From Ruminococcus sp. (GTDB lineage Bacteria; Bacillota; Clostridia; Oscillospirales; Ruminococcaceae), in the NCBI RefSeq assembly GCF_024691275.1, contig NZ_JAILNU010000088.1:1-64000 (forward strand): 64,000 nucleotides of DNA, given 5' to 3'. Below the pieces are notes generated by a model. The model made no database searches. It was not told the DNA's origin and saw only the letters and a program-made list of their open reading frames with translations. Shown here piece by piece: positions 38,912 through 47,987 of this stretch. Positions within the stretch are counted from its first letter, which is position 1. Each line of letters starts with the position of its first letter. The translations under genes and the position numbers were made by a program.

Positions 38912-41134
38912 TTACTGCCCGAACGGGGAGCTTTTCTTTGCTGTCCCTGCGAGCATATGGCGCAGGCAGGTATACCGCCTTGTGCGCTTGTTGTTGTCTA
39001 CCATTTTATATATATTCTCCTCAGTTCCGATGACTATGAGGAGTTTTTTTGCTCTTGTAACGGCTGTGTACAGAAGATTTCTGTAGCACAGCTTGTCGAA
39101 GCCTCCCATTATGGGGAGTATAACGGCTTCAAATTCGCAGCCCTGGCTTTTGTGGACAGTAACGGCATAGGCGAGGTCTACCTGAGAGAGCAGGTCGAAT
39201 GTATATGTAGCCTTTCTGCCGTCGAAGTCGATGAAAGCAAGGGAGCTTCTGTTGTCGATACTGACTATTCTGCCGATATCGCCGTTGAAGATGCCTGCGC
39301 CCTGTTCGCCGTCCTTAGACCATGTAATGTCGTAGTTGTTGCGGGTCTGCATGACCTTGTCGCCCTCGCGGTAGGTATAGACGTAGCCTTTTTTCTCCTG
39401 CTTGTTTTTTGCAGGAGGATTTATCTCGCTCTGGAGCAGCTTGTTCAGCTCAACAGTACCCGTAACGCCCTTCCTTGACGGGGTAAGTATCTGTATATCC
39501 TCAGTGGGAGAGTAGTTATAGGCTTTGGGGAGCCTTGTTTTAGTGAGGTCAACTATGAGCCGCAGCGCCTGCTGATAGTCTGTGCGCCTGAAGAAGAAAA
39601 AGTCGCTGTCCTTGCGTTCGAGGTCGGGGTATTCGCCTGCCACGATCTTATGTGCGTTGGTAACGATACAGCTTTTCTGAGCCTGACGGAATATCTCTTT
39701 CAGCTCTGTGACTGGAACGATACCGCTGTCGATGATATCGCCGAGGAGATTTCCTGCGCCTACCGACGGGAGCTGGTCGCTGTCGCCGACCATTATCAGT
39801 CGGCAGCCGAGGCGTACTGCGCGGAGAAGCTTCTCAAAGAGAACAACGTCCACCATAGACATCTCGTCAATGACAAGCACATCGCAGTCAAGAGGATTGT
39901 TCTCATTGTGAGCGAACGTGAGCCTGTCCCCCGAGTCATAGACAACTTCAAGAAGGCGGTGAATGGTCTTTGCATCACAGCCTGTAAGATCGGACATACG
40001 CTTTGCGGCACGTCCTGTAGGAGCAGCAAGAAGAACTCTCATGCCGCGTTTTTCAAAAATTGATATCATAGCGTTGAGGGTAGTGGTCTTACCGGTACCG
40101 GGGCCGCCTGTCAGCACCATAAGTCCCCGTGAAACGGCAGTTGTTATAGCCTTCCGCTGGAGTTTTTCATATTTTATATTATGTTCTTCCTCCTCGATAT
40201 CAATGAGGGTATCGTAATTGAAGTCCTCGGGTGAGGAGAAGTCTTTAAGTATATGTATTCTGTCGGCAATGAAGCTTTCGGCGTAGTAGTAATCGGGAAG
40301 ATATACAAACTCAATATCGTTTTTGATATACTCAAAAAGCTCATTGTCATCGAGCGCGGTATTGTAAGCGCTGTAGAAGTCGCTCTCTGATACTCCGAGA
40401 GTAGCCTGAGCCTTTTTGGAAAGGACTTCGAGGGGGAGGCAGGTGTGACCTATACTGCCGTTAGCCCGCAGAATATACTGAACACCTGCGATGATACGTT
40501 TGCTGTCATTGCGGGCGATGTGCATATCATGAGCAATGGTGTCGGCTTTGCTGAATTCGAGTTCAATCTGATCGCTGCACAGCAGGTATGGATTGAGCTT
40601 CAGCAGCGTCATTGCGTCCGAGCCGTATTTTCTGTAGGTATTCATGGCAAAACGTGATTTTACTTCATACTGTGAAAGAAATGCCATAAGATTTCTCAGG
40701 CAGAACAGCTTCTGAGCTTCTGCGGCAATGTCCTCACATTTCTTCGGGGATATGCCTTTTATCTCAGCCAGACGGAACGGGGAATTCTCCATAATATCGA
40801 GAGTTCTGTCACCGAAGACCTCAACGATCTTTTTTGCAAGTCCCGGACCTATGCCCTTGACAGCTCCCGAAGCAAGGTATTTTTCGATATTGACGACAGT
40901 AGATGGAAGCTTTCTTTCGCAGTATACCGCACTGAACTGAGTACCGAACCGAGGGTGAGAGATATAGCTGCCTTCGAGGATAAGACCTTCGCCCTCCTCG
41001 ATGTCGCCGAGCTCACCTACGACGGTTATAAGTTCTCCGCCTGCATCGAGGTCGAGGACGATATATCCGTTATTTTCATTTTTGAAAAGGACATTTTCTA
41101 CAGTGCCCTCGATGTGAAGGACCTCATGCTCCAC
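38912..41134 (-). CDS. recD2: RecD2-type ATP-dependent DNA helicase
   Basis: A superfamily 1 5'-3' helicase of about 740 residues. I choose GTG 41134 behind AGAGGTGA, giving the family start VEHEVLHIEGTVENVLF. The N-terminal region holds the OB-like and helix-hairpin-helix parts (GAVKGIGPGLAKKIVEVFG). The motor begins at about 330: Walker A LTGGPGTGKTTTLNA, VLLAAPTGRAAKRM, Walker B VLVIDEMSMVD, MVGDSDQLPSVGAG, and motif VI LLYTAVTRAKKLLIV. No RecB/RecC partners are nearby, as expected for RecD2, which acts in replication stress and repair. Confidence 0.95.
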   Translation of the reverse strand: MEHEVLHIEGTVENVLFKNENNGYIVLDLDAGGELITVVGELGDIEEGEGLILEGSYISHPRFGTQFSAVYCERKLPSTVVNIEKYLASGAVKGIGPGLAKKIVEVFGDRTLDIMENSPFRLAEIKGISPKKCEDIAAEAQKLFCLRNLMAFLSQYEVKSRFAMNTYRKYGSDAMTLLKLNPYLLCSDQIELEFSKADTIAHDMHIARNDSKRIIAGVQYILRANGSIGHTCLPLEVLSKKAQATLGVSESDFYSAYNTALDDNELFEYIKNDIEFVYLPDYYYAESFIADRIHILKDFSSPEDFNYDTLIDIEEEEHNIKYEKLQRKAITTAVSRGLMVLTGGPGTGKTTTLNAMISIFEKRGMRVLLAAPTGRAAKRMSDLTGCDAKTIHRLLEVVYDSGDRLTFAHNENNPLDCDVLVIDEMSMVDVVLFEKLLRAVRLGCRLIMVGDSDQLPSVGAGNLLGDIIDSGIVPVTELKEIFRQAQKSCIVTNAHKIVAGEYPDLERKDSDFFFFRRTDYQQALRLIVDLTKTRLPKAYNYSPTEDIQILTPSRKGVTGTVELNKLLQSEINPPAKNKQEKKGYVYTYREGDKVMQTRNNYDITWSKDGEQGAGIFNGDIGRIVSIDNRSSLAFIDFDGRKATYTFDLLSQVDLAYAVTVHKSQGCEFEAVILPIMGGFDKLCYRNLLYTAVTRAKKLLIVIGTEENIYKMVDNNKRTRRYTCLRHMLAGTAKKSSPFGQ

Positions 41135-41208
41135 TATTTTCACCTCTGCACATAAAAATACAGTATACATTATAACATATTTTTATTCCAAAAGCAACAC
41201 AGGCAGAG

Positions 41209-41236
41209 AAAAAATCCCTGACATTCATATCAGGGA
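41209..41236 (-). terminator. Terminator of the 117-residue membrane-protein gene
   Basis: Minus strand TCCCTGA, eight-base loop, TCAGGGA then TTTTTTCTC. It overlaps the stop codon of the gene at 41225. Confidence 0.8.
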
Positions 41237-41578
41237 GCTTTTCGAAATGTAATTGCTCATGTACTTTTCGATAACTTGGGGGGCTGCGAGTTCGGCGGCG
41301 TGGTAGCGTAGGCAGAATTCGCGGCATACTTCAAGCTGCTCGTCGGTGCAGCCGTAATCAATTAGGAGGATATGGCTTATGAAGGTATCACCGTCCTCTA
41401 TGAGCGAGCCTATGTGACCGAGACGGTGGAAGAGCTCCTTATCCTCAGCATACAGAGGGATAACAGCACAAAGAGGATAGCTTTTCTTTTTATGCTTAGA
41501 GCACAGATACAGGCAGAATATCTCCGCGGCAGCAATTACCCCCACGACTGTAACAGCGATAATTTCGGCAGTTCCCAT
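41225..41578 (-). CDS. Small membrane-anchored protein of unknown function
   Basis: 117 residues: an N-terminal membrane helix at about 5-27 (IIAVTVVGVIAAAEIFCLYL), a short basic stretch (SKHKKK), then a soluble domain of about 80 residues (YPLCAVIPLYAEDKELFHRL, HILLIDYGCTDEQLEVCREF). The alternating strand-helix pattern ending in ILLIDYGCTDEQ recalls a shortened glycosyltransferase-2-like nucleotide fold, but the length is too small for an enzyme. GGAG lies before the ATG. No family recognised. Confidence 0.65.
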   Translation of the reverse strand: MGTAEIIAVTVVGVIAAAEIFCLYLCSKHKKKSYPLCAVIPLYAEDKELFHRLGHIGSLIEDGDTFISHILLIDYGCTDEQLEVCREFCLRYHAAELAAPQVIEKYMSNYISKSSLI

Positions 41579-41599
41579 GCGATCACTCCTTTCACACTA

Positions 41600-42373
41600 T
41601 TATATGCTCGGGAGCGTCGGGACGTTACGGGAAATTAGCCGTTTTTTTATCATGAGACATTCTCCGCATTTCCTGAATCCGAGACTTTCAGCAATGTGTG
41701 CGGAAGCTTTGTTGCTGCGCTGACAAGTCCATGCAGGGCTTTTTTCCGGGAGTATATCTTTTATCAAAGCGGCGGCTGCCGCAAGAGCAAGACCGTGATG
41801 CCTGTAGGCTTCGGCAGTCTCAATTCCGATATCGCTCTCGTCGCTGCTTACCGCTGACGAAAATGCCCACGAAGCAGGCTCATTTTCATGTATTACGCAA
41901 ATACCAAAGCCGTTTTTATTATATTCTTTATAGTCGTTCCAGTAAACTGATGGAGCAACACGCCCTGTAATTCTGCTGAAAAGTTCTTCATCTATCCTGC
42001 GGAGAGCAAAGCCGTCAGGGAGATTTATTTCAGGAGCTTTTTCGTGTGGATAGCTGTAGATATCTCTCGGAACAAGCTCTGTACCGCCGTACTGTATGAG
42101 CTTTTTAGCAAGTGAAGCGTCCTGACACAGGAATTTAAGCTCCTCCGACTGAATCATATCATGTATTTCGCGGAGCTCTGTTTCGTCGGGCTTTCCTGAC
42201 ATAAAAGTGAAGTTGCTTTTGTGGCGTATGAGTATAAGGCTTTCGTTTTTGTTTGTATATATGGAGCCGCTTTGCCTGCCCTCTGCAACGGAGAGTGGGA
42301 AAACTCTGCAAAATGGAATGCTCTCTGCGCAGGATAAAAAGCGGCTGTGTTCTGAAACAGGTATTTTTTTCAT
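41600..42373 (-). CDS. GNAT-family N-acetyltransferase
   Basis: 257 residues. The C-terminal GNAT core is visible at about 165-245: WAFSSAVSSDESDIGIETAE, the acetyl-CoA loop AYRHHGLALAAAAALI and the closing WTCQRSNKASAHIAESLGFR. The longer N-terminal half (LPDGFALRRIDEELFSRITG) fits the GNAT_acetyltran (PF12746) subgroup. Substrate unknown. It lies 21 bases upstream of the 117-residue membrane-protein gene and is probably co-transcribed with it. Confidence 0.85.
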   Translation of the reverse strand: MKKIPVSEHSRFLSCAESIPFCRVFPLSVAEGRQSGSIYTNKNESLILIRHKSNFTFMSGKPDETELREIHDMIQSEELKFLCQDASLAKKLIQYGGTELVPRDIYSYPHEKAPEINLPDGFALRRIDEELFSRITGRVAPSVYWNDYKEYNKNGFGICVIHENEPASWAFSSAVSSDESDIGIETAEAYRHHGLALAAAAALIKDILPEKSPAWTCQRSNKASAHIAESLGFRKCGECLMIKKRLISRNVPTLPSI

Positions 42374-42400
42374 GTTATCACCTCGGTGAATGAACGAAAT

Positions 42401-42421
42401 AAAAAGCTCCCCGAAGGGAGC
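42401..42421 (-). terminator. Terminator of the acyltransferase gene
   Basis: Minus strand GCTCCC-TTCG-GGGAGC followed by TTTTTATT; a compact tetraloop terminator just past the stop at 42430. Confidence 0.88.
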
Positions 42422-42429
42422 ATTTCGGA

Positions 42430-43479
42430 TTATATGATTTTGTTAACATATGGTATCAGTTTTAAAATACGTGTAACACCATAAGATATAATCAGAGTAA
42501 CAAGGCATATACCGACGATCACAATGACACCGCCGTGTTCAAAGGGGTTAAACTTGATAACTTCAAAGATCAGTTTCAGGAAAGCCATATGTATCAGATA
42601 GATGCCGAATGAACAGCTGTCTATCTCTGATGCGATAGTATCAAGTACAGGAACCGTCTGATTTCTGGTTTTTCTCATAAAACCGAAAGCTGCTATTGAC
42701 AAAACGATATACAAAGGGAAGTTGTAAACGTTCAGAAGTTCCTTGACCTTATTGACTGTTTCCGAGGAAGCGGGATCAGTCGATATGCAGTATACTGTAA
42801 GCATTGTAGAAATACCTGCGCAAATCAGGAACATCAGTCCGCAGGCATTTTTTGGGAGCTTGATAAGACCGGTGTGCATTGAGTGTCCGAGGAATAGGAA
42901 GAGCGGGTATATTGTGTAAACGCATATATATACAGGCAGCTTCTTTCCCGAGAGCGTTTCAATAAACGGTATTACCGACAGGAACACTGCATATATGAGC
43001 ATAAGGTATCTCAGCTCTGATGCGGAAGCGTTCTTGGCGATCAGCTTATAGAAGGGGAGCAGGAGATATATGGCTATCATAAGGTAAAGATACCACATAT
43101 GTATCCAGCCCGTACCAAGAAATATGTCGCTGAATATATCATTTATTGTTTCTGTAACAGTGTAATGTTCTGTAGTTACGGCATCGAAAACCGAGAATAT
43201 CACTGAGAATACCACTAATGTCAGCAGCATTCTCAGAATATATTTTCCAAACAGTTTCTTCATATTGAGAATGCGCTTGCTGTCGAGCAGAAGTGCTCCC
43301 GAAGCCATTACGAAGCAGGGAACAGCCCACATCATAGCGTTTCTCACAGATATCAGGCAGCTCTTTGTATCAATTGAGACCGCATAACTGTATGCCATAT
43401 AGAATGTGTGCAGCACGATGATGGCGACACATGAAAGGGCTTTTATACGGCTCAGATACAATATCCTATTGTTACCCAT
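42430..43479 (-). CDS. Acyltransferase 3 family integral membrane O-acyltransferase
   Basis: 349 residues with about ten hydrophobic helices. The N-terminal RILYLSRIKALSCVAIIVLH, with His in the first helix, and PCFVMASGALLLDSKR are the usual signatures of acyltransferase-3 (OafA/NodX) proteins. GTGWIHMWYLYLMIAIYLLL and SFGIYLIHMAFLKLIF match later conserved helices. Members move acetyl or other acyl groups to sugars of surface polysaccharides or antibiotics. Lies 12 bases downstream of the lipoprotein gene at 43492, so probably co-transcribed with it. Confidence 0.9.
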   Translation of the reverse strand: MGNNRILYLSRIKALSCVAIIVLHTFYMAYSYAVSIDTKSCLISVRNAMMWAVPCFVMASGALLLDSKRILNMKKLFGKYILRMLLTLVVFSVIFSVFDAVTTEHYTVTETINDIFSDIFLGTGWIHMWYLYLMIAIYLLLPFYKLIAKNASASELRYLMLIYAVFLSVIPFIETLSGKKLPVYICVYTIYPLFLFLGHSMHTGLIKLPKNACGLMFLICAGISTMLTVYCISTDPASSETVNKVKELLNVYNFPLYIVLSIAAFGFMRKTRNQTVPVLDTIASEIDSCSFGIYLIHMAFLKLIFEVIKFNPFEHGGVIVIVGICLVTLIISYGVTRILKLIPYVNKII

Positions 43480-43491
43480 GATCGTTTGTTA

Positions 43492-44319
<828 letters not shown>

Positions 44320-44333
44320 TTTATTATCTCCTT

Positions 44334-45773
44334 TTAATTGATAACGCCTGTCTTTATGTAATCCCACATATTGGTACCGCCGTATCTAACCATGTAATAT
44401 GCGAATCTGTTAGGCTGGTTGTTTGACAAACACTCCCATGCACAGTCAGGGTCGCATACATAAACTGTACCGTTTACCTTGATCTCGACCCATGAGTGAG
44501 GTCCTCTGCCGCCTGTTCCGAGGGATACTGTACCGCTCATCTGTGTTGCATCGTATCCGAGGAGCCTTGCCATTTCGCAGAACATTGAAGCCATTGTGTA
44601 GCAGTTGCCCTTTCTGTTCTTGAAGCCGTAATCTGCAAACTCCTTCATAGTACCGGTTACAGCGCCTTTTTCATATGCCATTTTAGTAGGCTCGCAGCAG
44701 TCATAGAATGCCGCCTTGATGTCCTTGATGCCCATCTGATCCATTCTTGCCTTAGCGAGCGGATAAGGACAGGTTGTGGTAGTTGTAGTAGTTGTAGTAG
44801 TTGTGGTCGTTATAGAAGTTACAGCCCATTTTGCAGATGAAGCGTAATATTCCTTCTTAGGTACGACTGCCTGAGCAATGATAGCAGCAGAGAAAGCAAC
44901 ATTTGCAGCCGCAGATTTTTCCAGAGCAGTTACAGTTACATTGCTCTTGTCGTACTTGACTGAGCTTATCTGGATATCTGGGATAGTTTTATATGAAGGA
45001 GCGAGATCGGATATCTTTCTGACATAGTACATATTTACGTATCCTGATATGCCGTTGTATGTAACATGACCAAAGTTGCCGTTGCCTGTACCGTTTGCAT
45101 AGGTGATAGTGAACTGAGCGCCTGGGTAGATACGACCGAGTGAAGGAGAGTTATAATCATGTTCTTTTCTGATATTCATATACTCTGTAACTTCGGCAGA
45201 CGGTGTATATATTCCGGCATAAGAAGAATCACAGCCGCAGGCGAGCTTCTTGACTGTCTTGTCCGAATACTTGCTCGGGTCGTAGTAGAATGGCTTTAAG
45301 AGGAGTACAGATGACTTAAAGAATGTGTCGTTGTACGTTGTGAGGTATTTATTCAAGGTGGTTTCGTTCAGATATGGAGAAAGAGCAGTCTTGAGTTCGG
45401 CTGTTGATTTGATGACCGACTCGCTCTTGGAATTGTCTATCTTTTTGATATTATCTGTATATCCTGTAGAAAGTCTGTCAACGGTAGCCTTGAAGCTGAG
45501 CTCTTTTGCTGTATTGAGGATAAGCTTTCTCAGCGTTGAAACATCACCTGAATTTATGACTTTATCGCCGTTTACGTCGGCTGATGCAGCCTGATCCTTG
45601 GTGAATTCGTTTTTTCCGAGGACATATCCCTGAAGGAGAGAGAGATCTTCGGAAGTTATTGCGCCATCATTGTTGACATCTCCGCTCAGGAGAGCATAAG
45701 CACAAGATGGTATAACAGCTGATGCTGAAAGTGTTGCCGCGAGCGCTAAGCTGAGCAGCTTTGGATATTTCAT
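44334..45773 (-). CDS. Secreted dockerin-SH3-transglutaminase-like protein
   Basis: 479 residues. A signal peptide (1 to about 28) is followed directly by an N-terminal dockerin (about 30-90: LSGDVNNDGAITSEDLSLLQ and SADVNGDKVINSGDVSTLRK), an unusual position. A middle region ends in an SH3-like segment (GRIYPGAQFTITYANGTGNG, ISGYVNMYYVRKISDL). A run of 13 Thr residues leads to a transglutaminase-like domain with Cys in RKGNCYTMASMFCEMA, His in GGRGPHSWVEI and Asp in VYVCDPDCAWE. I infer an extracellular cysteine protease or crosslinker attached to a cohesin. GAAAGGAAG precedes the ATG. It is followed by a lipoprotein gene. Confidence 0.88.
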   Translation of the reverse strand: MKYPKLLSLALAATLSASAVIPSCAYALLSGDVNNDGAITSEDLSLLQGYVLGKNEFTKDQAASADVNGDKVINSGDVSTLRKLILNTAKELSFKATVDRLSTGYTDNIKKIDNSKSESVIKSTAELKTALSPYLNETTLNKYLTTYNDTFFKSSVLLLKPFYYDPSKYSDKTVKKLACGCDSSYAGIYTPSAEVTEYMNIRKEHDYNSPSLGRIYPGAQFTITYANGTGNGNFGHVTYNGISGYVNMYYVRKISDLAPSYKTIPDIQISSVKYDKSNVTVTALEKSAAANVAFSAAIIAQAVVPKKEYYASSAKWAVTSITTTTTTTTTTTTTCPYPLAKARMDQMGIKDIKAAFYDCCEPTKMAYEKGAVTGTMKEFADYGFKNRKGNCYTMASMFCEMARLLGYDATQMSGTVSLGTGGRGPHSWVEIKVNGTVYVCDPDCAWECLSNNQPNRFAYYMVRYGGTNMWDYIKTGVIN

Positions 45774-45918
45774 ATATATCTTCCTTTCTTATATGGTTTT
45801 TACGTTCCATATAACATAACGAAGCAGAAGCAGGATTTGTGACACAATTTTGCAAATTAAAATTATGAATTTAATAAGAGGGATGCGTTTGGTGCGATAT
45901 GCCAATAAATGGAACAGA

Positions 45919-47217
45919 TCAAAATTTGTCAAAAAGTTCTTCCATGAACTGCAGCTGATTGTGTGCAAGGCAAGTGAAGCAGCCGTTGGCTTCCGTGAAC
46001 ACGCCTTCATCGCCTGTGCCTGTAAGAGAGTATGTGCCATAAGGCAGGTAAGGAGTGTAGCGCCTTAAAAAGAAGAGATATGTCTCTCCGCATTCCTGTT
46101 CTCCGACACAGCCGCCGCTATCATAAACGGTAACATAGCTTGTATCACTTAAATATATATCAGGGTGACTTTTGATATATTCATTAGCAGGCATATATCC
46201 GCCGCTGACGTAGACAGTTACTTTGTCATATGTTTCGACACTGCCCTTGTATACTTTCTGAATAGTTATATTTTCGGCAGTATAAGGCATGCCATTTATA
46301 GAAGTATACACTATTTTATCAATTTTTGCAAGTACCACTGCGTAGGAATTATTGAACATCTCCTGTATTTTTTGTTCAAAAGGCAGAGTAACTCCCACAG
46401 GAGCATTATCTGTTCCTTTTTCATTTGAGTTGACAGGAGAATCAGAATTTTCTTCCAAATTATCCGCATTTACTACACGTCCGCGAATACTATAGGTGAT
46501 CTCAGGCTCGACAGTCATGTCGTGTCCGTCGGCTACAGGTGCCGCGTAAGTAGTTGAGACAGCAGGCTTGGTATAGTTTGCGGGAGCAGTGGTCATGGTG
46601 AAGGTTGATGCAGCAGCTGTAGTGATCCTTCGCGTGGTAGTCGAAACTTTCCCGATTGATGTAGAAGACCTTCTTGCCGTAGTTGTGGTATTGCGGGCTG
46701 TAGTATTTGTCTTTGAGACAGTATGTGAAGTCCTTGAGGACGTTTTATCGTTTTTTGGAGCAGCAGTTGTAACGGTGGTTCTGTGTCCCGATACGGCAGC
46801 TTTTGTGGTTACTGCATGGTTGCCGTTTTGCTGAGGAGAAGAAGCCGTTCCTGCCGTGACAGTGGCAGCAGTAACCGTGGAAGCGGTTGTTCTGCTGACG
46901 ATGCTGTCCGAAGCAGCTGAAGTACTTGTCGTGTTTTCATCTGAATTGCTGATATCAGATGTACCGATCGAAGTAGTTTCGATCAAATTATTGTTGTTAT
47001 CGTTGATATCCTTCGGAGAAACAGGCATATTTGCGCAGACTCCAACGACGATCAGCAGCATAGCGGCAGTAGCAGCCATACGCATGATGACGGGCGAGAT
47101 ACGTTTTTTATGTTTCTCATTAATGCGCTGCCTGAATTGTTCCGTAAAATCTTTTTTTCTGTCAGGTTCAGGTATGCCGAAGGCTTCCCTGAGCGCTTGT
47201 TTCTCTTTATCTGTCAT
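45919..47217 (-). CDS. Anti-sigma-like membrane protein with Ser/Thr-rich linker, pair 1
   Basis: 432 residues with a short cytoplasmic N-terminus (1 to about 42: KEKQALREAFGIPEPDRKKD), one membrane helix (about 43-64, MRMAATAAMLLIVVGVCANM), about 150 residues rich in Ser and Thr, and an extracellular domain (about 270-432) with VVLAKIDKIVYTSINGMPYT and VYVSGGYMPANEYIKSHP. The start overlaps the ECF sigma stop by four bases, the usual sigma/anti-sigma layout. I infer that it holds the sigma factor and releases it on an external signal, much as RsgI does for SigI in cellulosome bacteria, though the domains differ. Confidence 0.75.
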   Translation of the reverse strand: MTDKEKQALREAFGIPEPDRKKDFTEQFRQRINEKHKKRISPVIMRMAATAAMLLIVVGVCANMPVSPKDINDNNNNLIETTSIGTSDISNSDENTTSTSAASDSIVSRTTASTVTAATVTAGTASSPQQNGNHAVTTKAAVSGHRTTVTTAAPKNDKTSSRTSHTVSKTNTTARNTTTTARRSSTSIGKVSTTTRRITTAAASTFTMTTAPANYTKPAVSTTYAAPVADGHDMTVEPEITYSIRGRVVNADNLEENSDSPVNSNEKGTDNAPVGVTLPFEQKIQEMFNNSYAVVLAKIDKIVYTSINGMPYTAENITIQKVYKGSVETYDKVTVYVSGGYMPANEYIKSHPDIYLSDTSYVTVYDSGGCVGEQECGETYLFFLRRYTPYLPYGTYSLTGTGDEGVFTEANGCFTCLAHNQLQFMEELFDKF

Positions 47218-47675
47218 GTAAGCTCCTCCTTTCCCATATACTCATGCAGCGAGGTGAGGATACGGTTTATCCTTCGGTTAAGTGCAAACCTTGAGATATT
47301 CTGCATCTTTGCGATAACATTTACAGGAACTTCATTTACATATCTCAGCAGGATTATTTCCTTGTCGTCTTCCGAGAGCTTGTTGAGAGCCTGTTTCAGG
47401 TCGAAGCCTGACAGTACGCTGTCCTCAATATCATCATTGGAAGGGGCTGTATCAGAAAGTTCAGAGGCTTTTTTCTTTCTGAACTCATCTTTACAGAGGT
47501 TGCCTGCAATGGTGTAAAGCAGCTGCAATGTTTTATCCACGCTTTTGTAGTCGGGGTGTTCGAGGTAACGGAGAAAAGTTTCCTGCGTGATGTCCTCGGC
47601 AGTTTCCTTATGCCGCACTTTCAGGAAGCAGTAACGGTATATCTTATCATATTGTTCGTTTATATCAAATGACAT
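47214..47675 (-). CDS. ECF-type RNA polymerase sigma factor, pair 1
   Basis: 153 residues. Region 2 is visible as YDKIYRYCFLKVRHKETAED with ITQETFLRYLEHP, and region 4 as LNKLSEDDKEIILLRYVNEV followed by AKMQNISRFALNRRINRIL. The short length, with no region 1 or 3, fits the extracytoplasmic-function class. Four-base overlap with the anti-sigma-like gene. It has its own promoter (47708-47736). Confidence 0.92.
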   Translation of the reverse strand: MSFDINEQYDKIYRYCFLKVRHKETAEDITQETFLRYLEHPDYKSVDKTLQLLYTIAGNLCKDEFRKKKASELSDTAPSNDDIEDSVLSGFDLKQALNKLSEDDKEIILLRYVNEVPVNVIAKMQNISRFALNRRINRILTSLHEYMGKEELT

Positions 47676-47707
47676 GAAATACCCTCCTCCGCAGTCTTAC
47701 GCTTTAT

Positions 47708-47736
47708 ATTATAACATATAATTTAAAAAATAGCAA
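47708..47736 (-). promoter_or_regulatory. Promoter of ECF sigma pair 1
   Basis: Minus strand TTGCTA (47736-47731), 17 bases, TATAAT (47713-47708). TTGCTATTTTT is also the start of the duplicated promoters at 9323 and 9417. Confidence 0.65.
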
Positions 47737-47802
47737 CAGACGCGGAGAATTCTTTCCGTTTTAGTTAAATAATCGCAAAAAATGGTGATTTATGGTTTTC
47801 TG

Positions 47803-47841
47803 AGCAAAAAAATCGGGGAACTTTTTTGTAAAAAGCTCCCC
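47803..47841 (-). terminator. Terminator of the serpin gene
   Basis: Minus strand GGGGAGCTTTTT, short loop, AAAAAGTTCCCC with one mismatch, then GATTTTTTTG. The rest of 47676-47987 holds only AT-rich DNA and the sigma promoter. Confidence 0.7.
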
Positions 47842-47987
47842 CCTGAGTGTCCCCCTTACATGAACTTAAAAGCAATTTATGCTGAGTTCATGCGGAATAG
47901 GTTTGATTGTATGCCGCTAATGTGCAGATGCGGCATATTGTGTTAATTTATATCATATTATGCTTAAATTAACCTTAAGCAAAGGAA

